A DNA stretch of 15,104 bases, from assembly GCA_003242315.1 (NCBI GenBank), contig QGUY01000074.1:1-15104 (forward strand), in the 5' to 3' direction. Position numbers and translations under genes: made by a program. The DNA is from Bacteroidota bacterium. GTDB lineage: Bacteria; Bacteroidota; Bacteroidia; Cytophagales; Cyclobacteriaceae. The notes below the pieces were generated by a model, which was given only the letters and a program-made list of their open reading frames with translations, did no database searches and was not told the DNA's origin. Position 1 is the first letter of the stretch; each line of letters begins with the position of its first letter. Below, in pieces: positions 1 to 6,508 of this stretch.

Positions 1-3
1 ATT

Positions 4-885
4 TTAGTCCGGTTCTGTGGGTTGGGAATTTGTATAAAAGACCGGGCGTATATCGCCGGTTTCAAATCCTTTCTTAAACCATCGCATGCGTTGTTCCGAC
101 GTGCCATGAGTAAATGAATCGGGTGTCACATAGCCACGCGATTGCATCTGTAAGCGGTCGTCACCGATTGCGCTGGCGGCAGTAAGCGCTTCTTCAATAT
201 CACCTTCCTCAAGGATGTTCATTGTTCGTTGCGCATGATGCGCCCATACACCTGCGAGGAAATCGGCCTGAAGTTCCAATCGAACAGACAATTGATTGTA
301 TTCTTCTTCACTCATCTGTCCACGCGCCGAATGAACCTGGCCAATAATCCCCATTAGATGCTGAATGTGATGTCCAACTTCATGAGCCACAACATAAGCC
401 TGCGCGAAATCACCTGGCGCTCCAAAGCGGCTTTGCAACTCGTTGAAGAAACTCAGGTCGATATACAACTTCTCATCCGCGCTGCAATAAAATGGTCCGG
501 TAGCCGCACTCGCGTGTCCGCATGCTGATCGCACACTCCCGGAAAACAGGACGAGGGTGGGTTCACGGTATCCGTCCAGCAATGTCTTCCAAACGTCTTC
601 CGTATCGGCCAGCACAACCGCCGTGAATTCAGCGAGCTGTTCCTCCTCGGGCGTCGGCGTATACGCAGTTCCTTCCAAGCCGACGCTCTCCGTTCCGGTC
701 GAGATTTCCTGCAGTAAGGCAAGGGGATTCTTGCCCATCAGAAGGCCAATGAGGACAATGACGACAACGACACCTAGACCTCCCTTGGTCAGCATGCCGC
801 CCATCAGACCACCAGGCAGCCCGGCACCACCACGGCCGCGCTGGTCGCTGACATTAGTACTTTTTCTTCTCCCTTGCCACCTCAT
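4..885 (-). CDS. Membrane-anchored neutral zinc metallopeptidase (YpfJ-like)
   Basis: The 293-residue protein belongs to the putative neutral zinc metallopeptidase family, whose physiological substrates are not well established. The start is supported by the family's usual opening, seen here as MRWQGRRKSTNVSDQRG. A Gly-rich linker follows (about 17-36), then one membrane helix (about 37-51), which probably places the catalytic part outside the cytoplasm. The zinc site is HEVGHH at 168-173: two His ligands and the catalytic Glu169. ELQAD at 205-209 probably supplies the third ligand. Cys122 and Cys134 are spaced as conserved cysteines often are in this family. Length is normal and the gene is complete, with its TAA stop at positions 4-6. 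The nearest gene upstream is the divergent remnant at 1016, so it is probably transcribed alone. Family assignment is strong; the substrate is unknown. Confidence 0.93.
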   Translation of the reverse strand: MRWQGRRKSTNVSDQRGRGGAGLPGGLMGGMLTKGGLGVVVVIVLIGLLMGKNPLALLQEISTGTESVGLEGTAYTPTPEEEQLAEFTAVVLADTEDVWKTLLDGYREPTLVLFSGSVRSACGHASAATGPFYCSADEKLYIDLSFFNELQSRFGAPGDFAQAYVVAHEVGHHIQHLMGIIGQVHSARGQMSEEEYNQLSVRLELQADFLAGVWAHHAQRTMNILEEGDIEEALTAASAIGDDRLQMQSRGYVTPDSFTHGTSEQRMRWFKKGFETGDIRPVFYTNSQPTEPD

Positions 886-1015
886 AAGTGCGTTTTTGGA
901 TTTACTTACAAATTACGGCAATGGCACTTCATAAAATATAGGAAGCCGGTTTTTCACTTTTGTACCGCATCATGGGGGTTGGCGAACCCTTTTAGTGCTG
1001 CTATTTTGCTTTGAA

Positions 1016-1221
1016 ATGGAACTCTCGCTCCTCTTGCTGTTAGCGGCGCTGTCGCCCACGGATTCGGTCACACCTAATGAAAAATGTGCCTGCTGCTTTG
1101 CTGAAGCTAGACAGTTCGATTTCTGGTTGGGTGAGTGGGAAACTTATACCCCAAATCAACCGATAAAGGAAAAACCTGGAAAGTGGTCTTCAATGGGTTG
1201 TACAAGCGAAAGACTCAATAA
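1016..1221 (+). pseudogene. Internally deleted gene for a small exported QFDFWLGEWE-type (DUF1579-like) protein
   Basis: The first part, read from ATG 1016 (an in-frame GTG lies at 995), has a hydrophobic export-like start, two adjacent Cys, then ARQFDFWLGEWETYTPN. That stretch is typical of the N-terminus of small exported DUF1579-like proteins. The frame then loses all resemblance. In the next frame, from about position 1156, the sequence reads STDKGKTWKVVFNGLYKRK and stops at TAA 1219-1221, which matches how the same family ends. Head and tail are therefore joined out of frame at about 1150-1157, with the middle missing. From the usual length of about 150-170 residues I estimate a loss of roughly 80-100 residues. 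The head frame stays open to 1261 and would run into the convergent dehydrogenase gene, giving an 81-88 residue product of doubtful function. Family recall is from memory; the two-frame structure is read directly. Confidence 0.72.
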
Positions 1222-1224
1222 AGT

Positions 1225-1995
1225 CTACAGTCGCCTTACTCCCATCCCTCCGTCCGCATAAATTACCTGACCTGTAGAATACGGTATCCCCCCTTCCGCA
1301 AGAACAAGCGCAATTGCACCAATGTCAGCAGGCGTCCCCCATCGTTTTTCGATCGTAAGCCCGCCATCAATCAGTTTGTCGTACTTTTCCTTTACGCCGG
1401 CTGTCATGTCGGTTTCGATGATACCGGGACGGATTTCATATACAGGTATATTTTCTTCGCCCAGTCGGGCCGCAAACAATTTGGTCATCATCGCCAATCC
1501 CGCTTTAGCCATGCAATATTCTCCGCGGTTGATTGAAGCTACTGTAGCCGAAACCGAAGTGATGGTAATGATGCATGGCGAGTATGTTGAATCCGCCCGC
1601 TTTTGATTGATCATTTTTTGCGCGACCAACTGCGACAGGAAGAAGGTACCCTTGAGATTGACATTGACGACATAGTCAAACCCTTCTTCGTCCAACTCCA
1701 TTATGTCCACACGCTTCTTTGGAGCAACGCCAGCGTTGTTGACGAGGACGTCAATGCGTCCCAAACCTTGCCATGCTGATTCGACGACCCGTCGGCGATC
1801 TGCTTCACTGCCAATATCGCCTCGGCAGTATACCACTTTAGCGCCTGTGCCTGCGAGCGTGTCGAGCACATCCTGAACATCTTCTTTCCGCCGCACGCCG
1901 TTGAGAGCAAGGTTATAACCTTTGCCGGCGAGGCTCGTCGCAATGCCGAGACCGATGCCGCGTGTACCACCTGTGATGAGCGCTGTTCTTTTCAC
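1225..1995 (-). CDS. Short-chain dehydrogenase/reductase (FabG-like 3-ketoacyl-ACP reductase annotation group)
   Basis: A classical SDR of 256 residues. The Rossmann nucleotide-binding motif is TGGTRGIG at 8-15, NNAG is at 86-89, and the catalytic Ser147, Tyr160 and Lys164 are all present (YCMAK at 160-164). Arg35 and Arg36 after the second strand hint at NADPH preference (inference). The C-terminus (STGQVIYADGG...RRL) fits proteins usually annotated as 3-ketoacyl-ACP reductase. That name is generic, and the operon context points to oxidoreduction of a sugar-derived ketone or alcohol instead. The start is GTG at 1993-1995, overlapping the upstream oxidoreductase stop in a GTGA arrangement, so translation is very likely coupled. 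It is the last gene of the three-gene operon and ends four bases from the stop of the convergent remnant. Family is certain; substrate is not. Confidence 0.93.
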   Translation of the reverse strand: MKRTALITGGTRGIGLGIATSLAGKGYNLALNGVRRKEDVQDVLDTLAGTGAKVVYCRGDIGSEADRRRVVESAWQGLGRIDVLVNNAGVAPKKRVDIMELDEEGFDYVVNVNLKGTFFLSQLVAQKMINQKRADSTYSPCIITITSVSATVASINRGEYCMAKAGLAMMTKLFAARLGEENIPVYEIRPGIIETDMTAGVKEKYDKLIDGGLTIEKRWGTPADIGAIALVLAEGGIPYSTGQVIYADGGMGVRRL

Positions 1996-3431
1996 GACGT
2001 TTTAAGTTCCTTTAGTAATGCTGCTTCAGGAAGGGCCTTGTAGAAAGGATCGAGCGGAAAACATCCTGAGATCATACCGTTGCGCGGCGCTGTAGTACAG
2101 TCGGAGAACGTCCTGCACAGTCGATCGCGTCGAAGCTGCTTGCCTTCCAGTACGTCGGCCGGCAGTTCTGGGTAAGACAGCACCATCCTGCCCAGGCCAA
2201 CAAAGTCGGCCATCCCCTGATCCAGTACATGCTGCCCGACATTTGGCAACCATTCCTGCAGGTAAGAATACGCAGATCCAACGATTGTCAACCCTGGAAA
2301 AGCGCGCTTCACCTCTGCGGTCGCGCGTATCTGACGTGCCACACCTACCAGTGGATCTTCGGGAGGTTGATAACCGTCTGAGGGCGGAAATAAAGCAGGA
2401 CGCTGAATGTGCGGGTTGTAGTACGGACTTCCGGCAGTGATGCATACAAGGTTGATGTTGAGTTGCTCCAACCTGCGCAGAAATTCAAAGGGTTCCGTCA
2501 GGTCGTAATCACCTTCCGAACGCGGTCCGCCAAACGCAAAGGGATATTCCTCATCATAAGGTTCCGGAATCCCCGTATCATCCGGTCCCTTTCTGAACGG
2601 TATCCAATCAAACACACTTAGTCTAACCCCAATATCCAACCGTGACACTTCAGCGCGTATTCCTTCCACAACAGAGGTAAGGAAACGCATCCTGTTTTCG
2701 AGCGATCCTCCATATCGTCCTTCGCGACGTAATGAAGAGAGAAACTCGTGACCGAGGTAGCCGTGACAATGCTTTATATCAACGAACTGAAATCCCGCGT
2801 CAGCTGCTTGTCGGGCCGCCCTCACAAAATCCTCAACCAGGTAATCGATATCGCTGTCGGTCATCACAGGGTATTTTTCATCGAGGCCAAACTTGCGATT
2901 AAGAACGGGATGAGCGTAAAGGATGCGGGGTTCCAACCGTTGTTTATCATTCGGTTTGCAGAATCGTCCTGAATGAGTAAGCTGCAAGCCGATGAGCAGG
3001 TCGTCTGAATTACCAAAGCGTTCCTCGTGATCGCGGATCAGGTTTTCGAACAGCCGCTTGTATTCGTCGACGTTCTTGTCGTTTATGACCAGTTGATTCG
3101 GATTTGCGCGACCATCATGCCGCACAGCCACCGCTTCACATCCCCAAAGCAGTTTCGCGCCGCTGATGGCAAAGTTGTGCCACCGCCGTTTGGTGTATTC
3201 GCTGGGCTTTCCGTCGGGCGTCCCATCCCATCCTTCCATGGGTAAGATACAGAATCGGTTCCCGATCGTGCGACCTGAAGGCAGTCGATAGGAGTTCGAG
3301 AAAGGCGAGGGAGATTTTAAGGACTTGTCAAATGGAAGGTCAGCGCCGACGGATGCGGCGTATGCAAGAAAATCATCGGCTGTTTTTAATTGCGCGATGC
3401 GTTTGTACTTCGGCTTGTGTTTTGTCGTCAT
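1992..3431 (-). CDS. Old yellow enzyme family NADH:flavin oxidoreductase
   Basis: FMN-dependent TIM-barrel oxidoreductase of the OYE/2,4-dienoyl-CoA reductase superfamily, 479 residues from ATG 3429-3431. Visible landmarks are QLTHSGR (150-156), HCHGYLGHEFLS (221-232, the substrate-side His pair) and YGGSLENR (240-247). Near the C-terminus Cys439, Cys445 and Cys457 occur, but their spacing is not the compact iron-sulfur pattern of dienoyl-CoA reductases, and the protein ends soon after the barrel, without their FAD/NAD domain. OYE enzymes generally reduce activated C=C bonds; the substrate here is unknown. An in-frame TTG at 3450-3452 would add seven residues and overlap the upstream gene. 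I prefer the ATG, which lies one base after the upstream stop. Middle gene of the operon, coupled to the SDR by a 4-base overlap. The N-terminal 45 residues before the barrel are longer than in minimal OYEs. Confidence 0.9.
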   Translation of the reverse strand: MTTKHKPKYKRIAQLKTADDFLAYAASVGADLPFDKSLKSPSPFSNSYRLPSGRTIGNRFCILPMEGWDGTPDGKPSEYTKRRWHNFAISGAKLLWGCEAVAVRHDGRANPNQLVINDKNVDEYKRLFENLIRDHEERFGNSDDLLIGLQLTHSGRFCKPNDKQRLEPRILYAHPVLNRKFGLDEKYPVMTDSDIDYLVEDFVRAARQAADAGFQFVDIKHCHGYLGHEFLSSLRREGRYGGSLENRMRFLTSVVEGIRAEVSRLDIGVRLSVFDWIPFRKGPDDTGIPEPYDEEYPFAFGGPRSEGDYDLTEPFEFLRRLEQLNINLVCITAGSPYYNPHIQRPALFPPSDGYQPPEDPLVGVARQIRATAEVKRAFPGLTIVGSAYSYLQEWLPNVGQHVLDQGMADFVGLGRMVLSYPELPADVLEGKQLRRDRLCRTFSDCTTAPRNGMISGCFPLDPFYKALPEAALLKELKTS

Positions 3432-3432
3432 C

Positions 3433-4809
3433 TCAAGATTTCTCTTCTGCAATCCCGCTGAAGAATGTATAGTACGGTTCGTTGTTTATCAATCGAGTTA
3501 GATAAAGTACTACTTCCCGAGCATGATAGTCGCCCCACATGCTCGATTCCCCGCATGGTATTTTCTTCCCTTCCGGAATATAATCCCAGCCATTCGGCCG
3601 GTGATATACCGAGTGCAGTATGAGTCCTTCGTGATGGTCATCTTCCGAAAGGTAAGGTGGTTGAAGCAGCGTTCTCACCACACACAGGCCAGCCTGAAAA
3701 TATTTTTCGCTGGCGGCCTTGTCCGTTTGTTCCAGGTATTTGCCTAATCGAAGAAGTCCCTGCGCTGCGATAGCTGCGGCCGAGCTATCGACCGGCTCAT
3801 ACGGATTCTCCGGGTCTGAGGGCCTGTCGTACCGCGGATCCAGTTTGTGCAAGTTGGGCGCACCGGTATCCCAGTATGGTATTCCATCGGCGCAGGTGTG
3901 TTCGATGTAGAAATCACATGTCGCCCTGGCTGCTTTCAGACATGTCGCGACGATATCATCTGAAGCGTACTTAGGAAATGCAGCCAGGAATTCAAGCTCC
4001 TCAGTAAAACCACACATCGCCCAGGCGAGGCCGCGAGTCCAGGTTGTAAATCCGCTGTATCCTTGCTGTGAATTGGGACAACGATAGTTACCATCGTTCA
4101 CGTTGAAGATGCTTTCATGCGCGGTGCGGCCGCGAACGTCGTATGCATCGCGACCTTCACCGTAGTATACAGAGTATTTAGCCGTAGCCATAAGGTGCTG
4201 AATGGCGCGATCGGCAAGAGATATCTTTTTATCGTTTTCCCCCATGAGCACGTGACCAAGCGCATCAGAAAGCATGAGAATGCGGCACGAGCGGATGGTG
4301 TCTACAAAGAGTGAATGCGGACCGTTAAAGGAATACATGTACCCTCCTCCCGGGATTGTCGTCCAACGCATGGCCTGAACCGCGCCGCTCACTTTCAGCG
4401 CCAGCGCGTAGAAGTCGGCCTCACGCTCGTTGTGCGGCACCTTCCCTTCCCGCATCAGTCGGATCAGGTTTCCATAAGTGCTGATGTTGTTGAATCCGTG
4501 ATCATGAACGCCCTCGTGTGTGAGGTGCGGTGCCATACGGTTGATAGTATCCCTCCGTCCGATGTCGAGGAAAAACGTGTCTCCCGTCGCATCATATTGA
4601 AGCAGCGCCGAGCCGTATTGAAAACCTTGCGTCCACTCGGTCCATCCGCGCGCTGTGTATTTGCCCTTCACAGTAAAGACCGGGGAACCAGATGATGGTT
4701 CCCACGACTTGTCGATTGCTCTGATCTTCCTGGCGGACAATTCCCAAAACCTGTTGATAGCTTGCTTAAGGTGTTCTGGTCTTATGCTGTCAATGATCAT
4801 CTGCATCAT
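3433..4809 (-). CDS. Glycoside hydrolase family 88-type protein (unsaturated glucuronyl hydrolase-like)
   Basis: 458 residues from ATG 4807-4809; ATGs at 4806 and 4800 and a TTG at 4839 are alternatives. The fold family is the (alpha/alpha)6 barrel of GH88/GH105. HDHGF (Asp103) corresponds to the general acid/base Asp88 region of Bacillus UGL. FVDTIRSCRIL (Asp170) corresponds to the second essential Asp149. WTRGLAWAMCGF, YWDTGAP, DSSAAAIAAQGL and GESSMWGDY are further family signatures. Known members hydrolyse terminal delta-4,5-unsaturated uronic acids from oligosaccharides left by polysaccharide lyases. No signal peptide is visible, so it probably acts in the cytoplasm on imported oligosaccharides. 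It is the first gene of the operon with the OYE and SDR. No lyase, sulfatase or SusC/D pair lies in the window, so the polysaccharide cannot be named. The family is well supported; substrate is inferred. Confidence 0.88.
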   Translation of the reverse strand: MMQMIIDSIRPEHLKQAINRFWELSARKIRAIDKSWEPSSGSPVFTVKGKYTARGWTEWTQGFQYGSALLQYDATGDTFFLDIGRRDTINRMAPHLTHEGVHDHGFNNISTYGNLIRLMREGKVPHNEREADFYALALKVSGAVQAMRWTTIPGGGYMYSFNGPHSLFVDTIRSCRILMLSDALGHVLMGENDKKISLADRAIQHLMATAKYSVYYGEGRDAYDVRGRTAHESIFNVNDGNYRCPNSQQGYSGFTTWTRGLAWAMCGFTEELEFLAAFPKYASDDIVATCLKAARATCDFYIEHTCADGIPYWDTGAPNLHKLDPRYDRPSDPENPYEPVDSSAAAIAAQGLLRLGKYLEQTDKAASEKYFQAGLCVVRTLLQPPYLSEDDHHEGLILHSVYHRPNGWDYIPEGKKIPCGESSMWGDYHAREVVLYLTRLINNEPYYTFFSGIAEEKS

Positions 4810-4904
4810 TCGGATTAGAGCGAATATGGAAAATTTCAATCGATTTCAAAGACCTGCTCCGAATTGTTTAGCTCAGGCTCGCAATCAATTTCGCGAATTC
4901 GCCA

Positions 4905-4935
4905 TTTGACATTGATCCCGCAGGTCTTACCTTTC
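4905..4935 (+). promoter_or_regulatory. Bacteroidota-type promoter for the gene at 4952
   Basis: TTTG at 4905-4908 (-33 element) and TACCTTTC at 4928-4935 (-7 element, consensus TAnnTTTG, one mismatch) are separated by exactly 19 bases, as usual for the primary sigma factor of this phylum. The predicted transcription start near 4942 would leave a leader of about 10 bases before ATG 4952. The match is read from sequence; activity is inferred. Confidence 0.5.
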
Positions 4936-4951
4936 AGATTCAATAAGTGTT

Positions 4952-5665
4952 ATGAAACAAGGAAGACACCTCCTGATAGCCATCCTGTGGATACAGGTAT
5001 TTGCTGCATCCGGTCAAAGCGTTGAGTTCCTCAAGGGGCCGTTCAGCAACGAAAAAAAGCTCGGTCTCAAATCGCCCTTTCACTTCATAGAGGAGAAACT
5101 TGATACTGCAGAACTTGACTACATAGGGCGGGTCCGTGTGACGCCCGGTAGTGTCGCCTCGCTTCGGTCCATGTACCTGGCGTTGGAGAAACAAGCAAAA
5201 AAGAATGGCGCCAATGCGTTCCGGCTGATAAGTTTCGACAGGCCCGGCACGGCGATCATTGCTGATTTGTACTTCCTCTCGGATGATACCGTCGCGCGCA
5301 ATAACATGCTAAAGGCCCACAATACCGTCTACGTGTTCGGTGGCGACCTTTACGGACCGGAAACGCACGATGCTTTTGAATTCAACGGACAAGTTCGCAA
5401 TATCCGCAATGGCACCTTCTTCAAGTACAAACTCAGGGAAGGCGAAAAGGTCAAACTCACGAAGGGAACGATTACCGGTACCGTCATGTGGATAAGCTGG
5501 AAACCCAATCAGCTTCCAGCGTACTACAGTGTAAGGGATTTTGGAGAAAAGGCGGTAGTTAAACGAACCGAAGTAAGCCAGGCTGCAAAGCCCTCCAAGT
5601 TTATCGAGCTTGATAGAGCGCTGGGAGCGCTTTTGGTGGCTGTGCTTGATGCGACGTCAGATTGA
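4952..5665 (+). CDS. Exported protein of unknown function
   Basis: I do not recognise this 237-residue protein. A short basic N-terminus, a hydrophobic core (about 7-18) and ASGQS near residues 19-23 form a plausible signal peptide with cleavage around residue 21 and no lipobox Cys. The mature part is a mixture of polar and beta-prone segments. There is a helix-like stretch rich in Lys around LRSMYLALEKQAKKNGANAF, then a strand-rich middle (IIADLYFL, NTVYVFGGDLYG) and a domain with NGTFFKYKLREGEKVKL. The closing segment ELDRALGALLVAVLDATSD is mildly hydrophobic. No catalytic motif is evident. The gene has its own promoter, is divergent from the GH88 operon with about 140 bases between them, and converges on the DUF4197 gene with 27 bases between stops. 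ATG 4952 is the only sensible start because it precedes the signal peptide directly. Confidence 0.8.
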   Translation: MKQGRHLLIAILWIQVFAASGQSVEFLKGPFSNEKKLGLKSPFHFIEEKLDTAELDYIGRVRVTPGSVASLRSMYLALEKQAKKNGANAFRLISFDRPGTAIIADLYFLSDDTVARNNMLKAHNTVYVFGGDLYGPETHDAFEFNGQVRNIRNGTFFKYKLREGEKVKLTKGTITGTVMWISWKPNQLPAYYSVRDFGEKAVVKRTEVSQAAKPSKFIELDRALGALLVAVLDATSD

Positions 5666-5692
5666 TAGATGCAGACGCAGATGCACCTAACA

Positions 5693-6403
5693 TCATCGTG
5701 CGCCAAAAACCTTTTTCAACAGCTCGGTTGTGCGCGCCACGGGATCCTCGCGGATGCGCTTTTCTTCCTTCGCAATCATCACGAACAGCCCATCGATGGC
5801 TTTTTCCGTAGCGTAGTCGTCTAAATTTGGATTGACCTTTTCAACAAGAGGAATACGGTTGTATGTGTTTACGATGTCGCTGTAATAGCGGGTGGCATTG
5901 ACTTTGTCGAGCGACGCCTTGATTACAGGTTTGAATTTCTCGGCGAGTTTGGTACCGGTCGTACGTCGCAGGTATTGCGTAGCTGCGTCGTCGTCGCCTC
6001 TCAATATGCTCCACGCATCCTCTATGGTCATCGCCTTGATTGCGTCGACAAAAATGGGCTTGGCTTCCCGCGCCGCGTCTTCGGCTCCACGGTTCAGCGT
6101 AAGGATAAACTTGTCGACTTCCCCACCCAAACCGATCTGTCTGAGTCTGTCTTCGACCTTCTTGACATCCGGAGGAAAGGGAATTTTGATTTCCGGATTA
6201 CCGAAATAGCCATCCGTTTGTGAGACGAGGTCGGCACCTATTGATACACCTTTGATGAGCGCCTCCTTGAGTCCTGCCGCAACTTCGGATGTCGTGGGTC
6301 CTCCCTGTCCTAACGCGCTATTGACATCGCCGATGGCCTGGTTAATTTGTGCCGTCGTGCAGGAACCAAGCACGACAGCCAGCAGCGCAAATGTTTTTTT
6401 CAT
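5693..6403 (-). CDS. DUF4197 domain lipoprotein
   Basis: 236 residues with a lipoprotein signal: Lys2-Lys3, a hydrophobic core, and a lipobox LGSC with the lipidated Cys at 15. The rest (about 20-236) matches my memory of the DUF4197 family of bacterial periplasmic or outer-membrane-attached proteins. Recognisable parts are VAAGLKEALIKGVSIGAD, the segment GYFGNPEIKIPFPP, LNRGAEDAAREAKPIF, IEDAWSILRGDDDAATQYL and, near the end, the block with DYATEKAIDGLFVMIAKEEK. The function of the family is not established; it is mostly helical with no obvious enzyme motif. Length is usual and nothing is missing. Transcription is probably monocistronic from the promoter at 6425-6455, divergent from cinA. 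Confidence 0.92.
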   Translation of the reverse strand: MKKTFALLAVVLGSCTTAQINQAIGDVNSALGQGGPTTSEVAAGLKEALIKGVSIGADLVSQTDGYFGNPEIKIPFPPDVKKVEDRLRQIGLGGEVDKFILTLNRGAEDAAREAKPIFVDAIKAMTIEDAWSILRGDDDAATQYLRRTTGTKLAEKFKPVIKASLDKVNATRYYSDIVNTYNRIPLVEKVNPNLDDYATEKAIDGLFVMIAKEEKRIREDPVARTTELLKKVFGAR

Positions 6404-6424
6404 AACGGATTTGTTATTGTGTTC

Positions 6425-6455
6425 AAAAGGTATGAATCTTATCCCGGTCAGTAAA
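6425..6455 (-). promoter_or_regulatory. Probable promoter for the DUF4197 lipoprotein gene
   Basis: Read on the minus strand, TTTA (6455 to 6452) is followed after 19 bases by TACCTTTT (6432 to 6425). This is one mismatch from TTTG and one from TAnnTTTG at the correct spacing. The expected start of transcription leaves a leader of about 15-20 bases before ATG 6403. The -7 element is almost the same as that of the gene at 4952. Confidence 0.42.
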
Positions 6456-6508
6456 CGTCGAAGCTGCCATTTGAGGTATTTTTCGGCTAATTTTTATCAT
6501 TCAATTCC

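Noticed and set aside
976..993. GGGTT/AACCC hairpin followed by TTTT upstream of the remnant gene
   Set aside because: The stem is only five pairs and there is no gene ending upstream on the plus strand for it to terminate.
1211..1226. AGACT/AGTCT hairpin bridging the stop codons of the remnant gene and the SDR gene
   Set aside because: Only five base pairs and no T tract on either strand; too weak to call a terminator.
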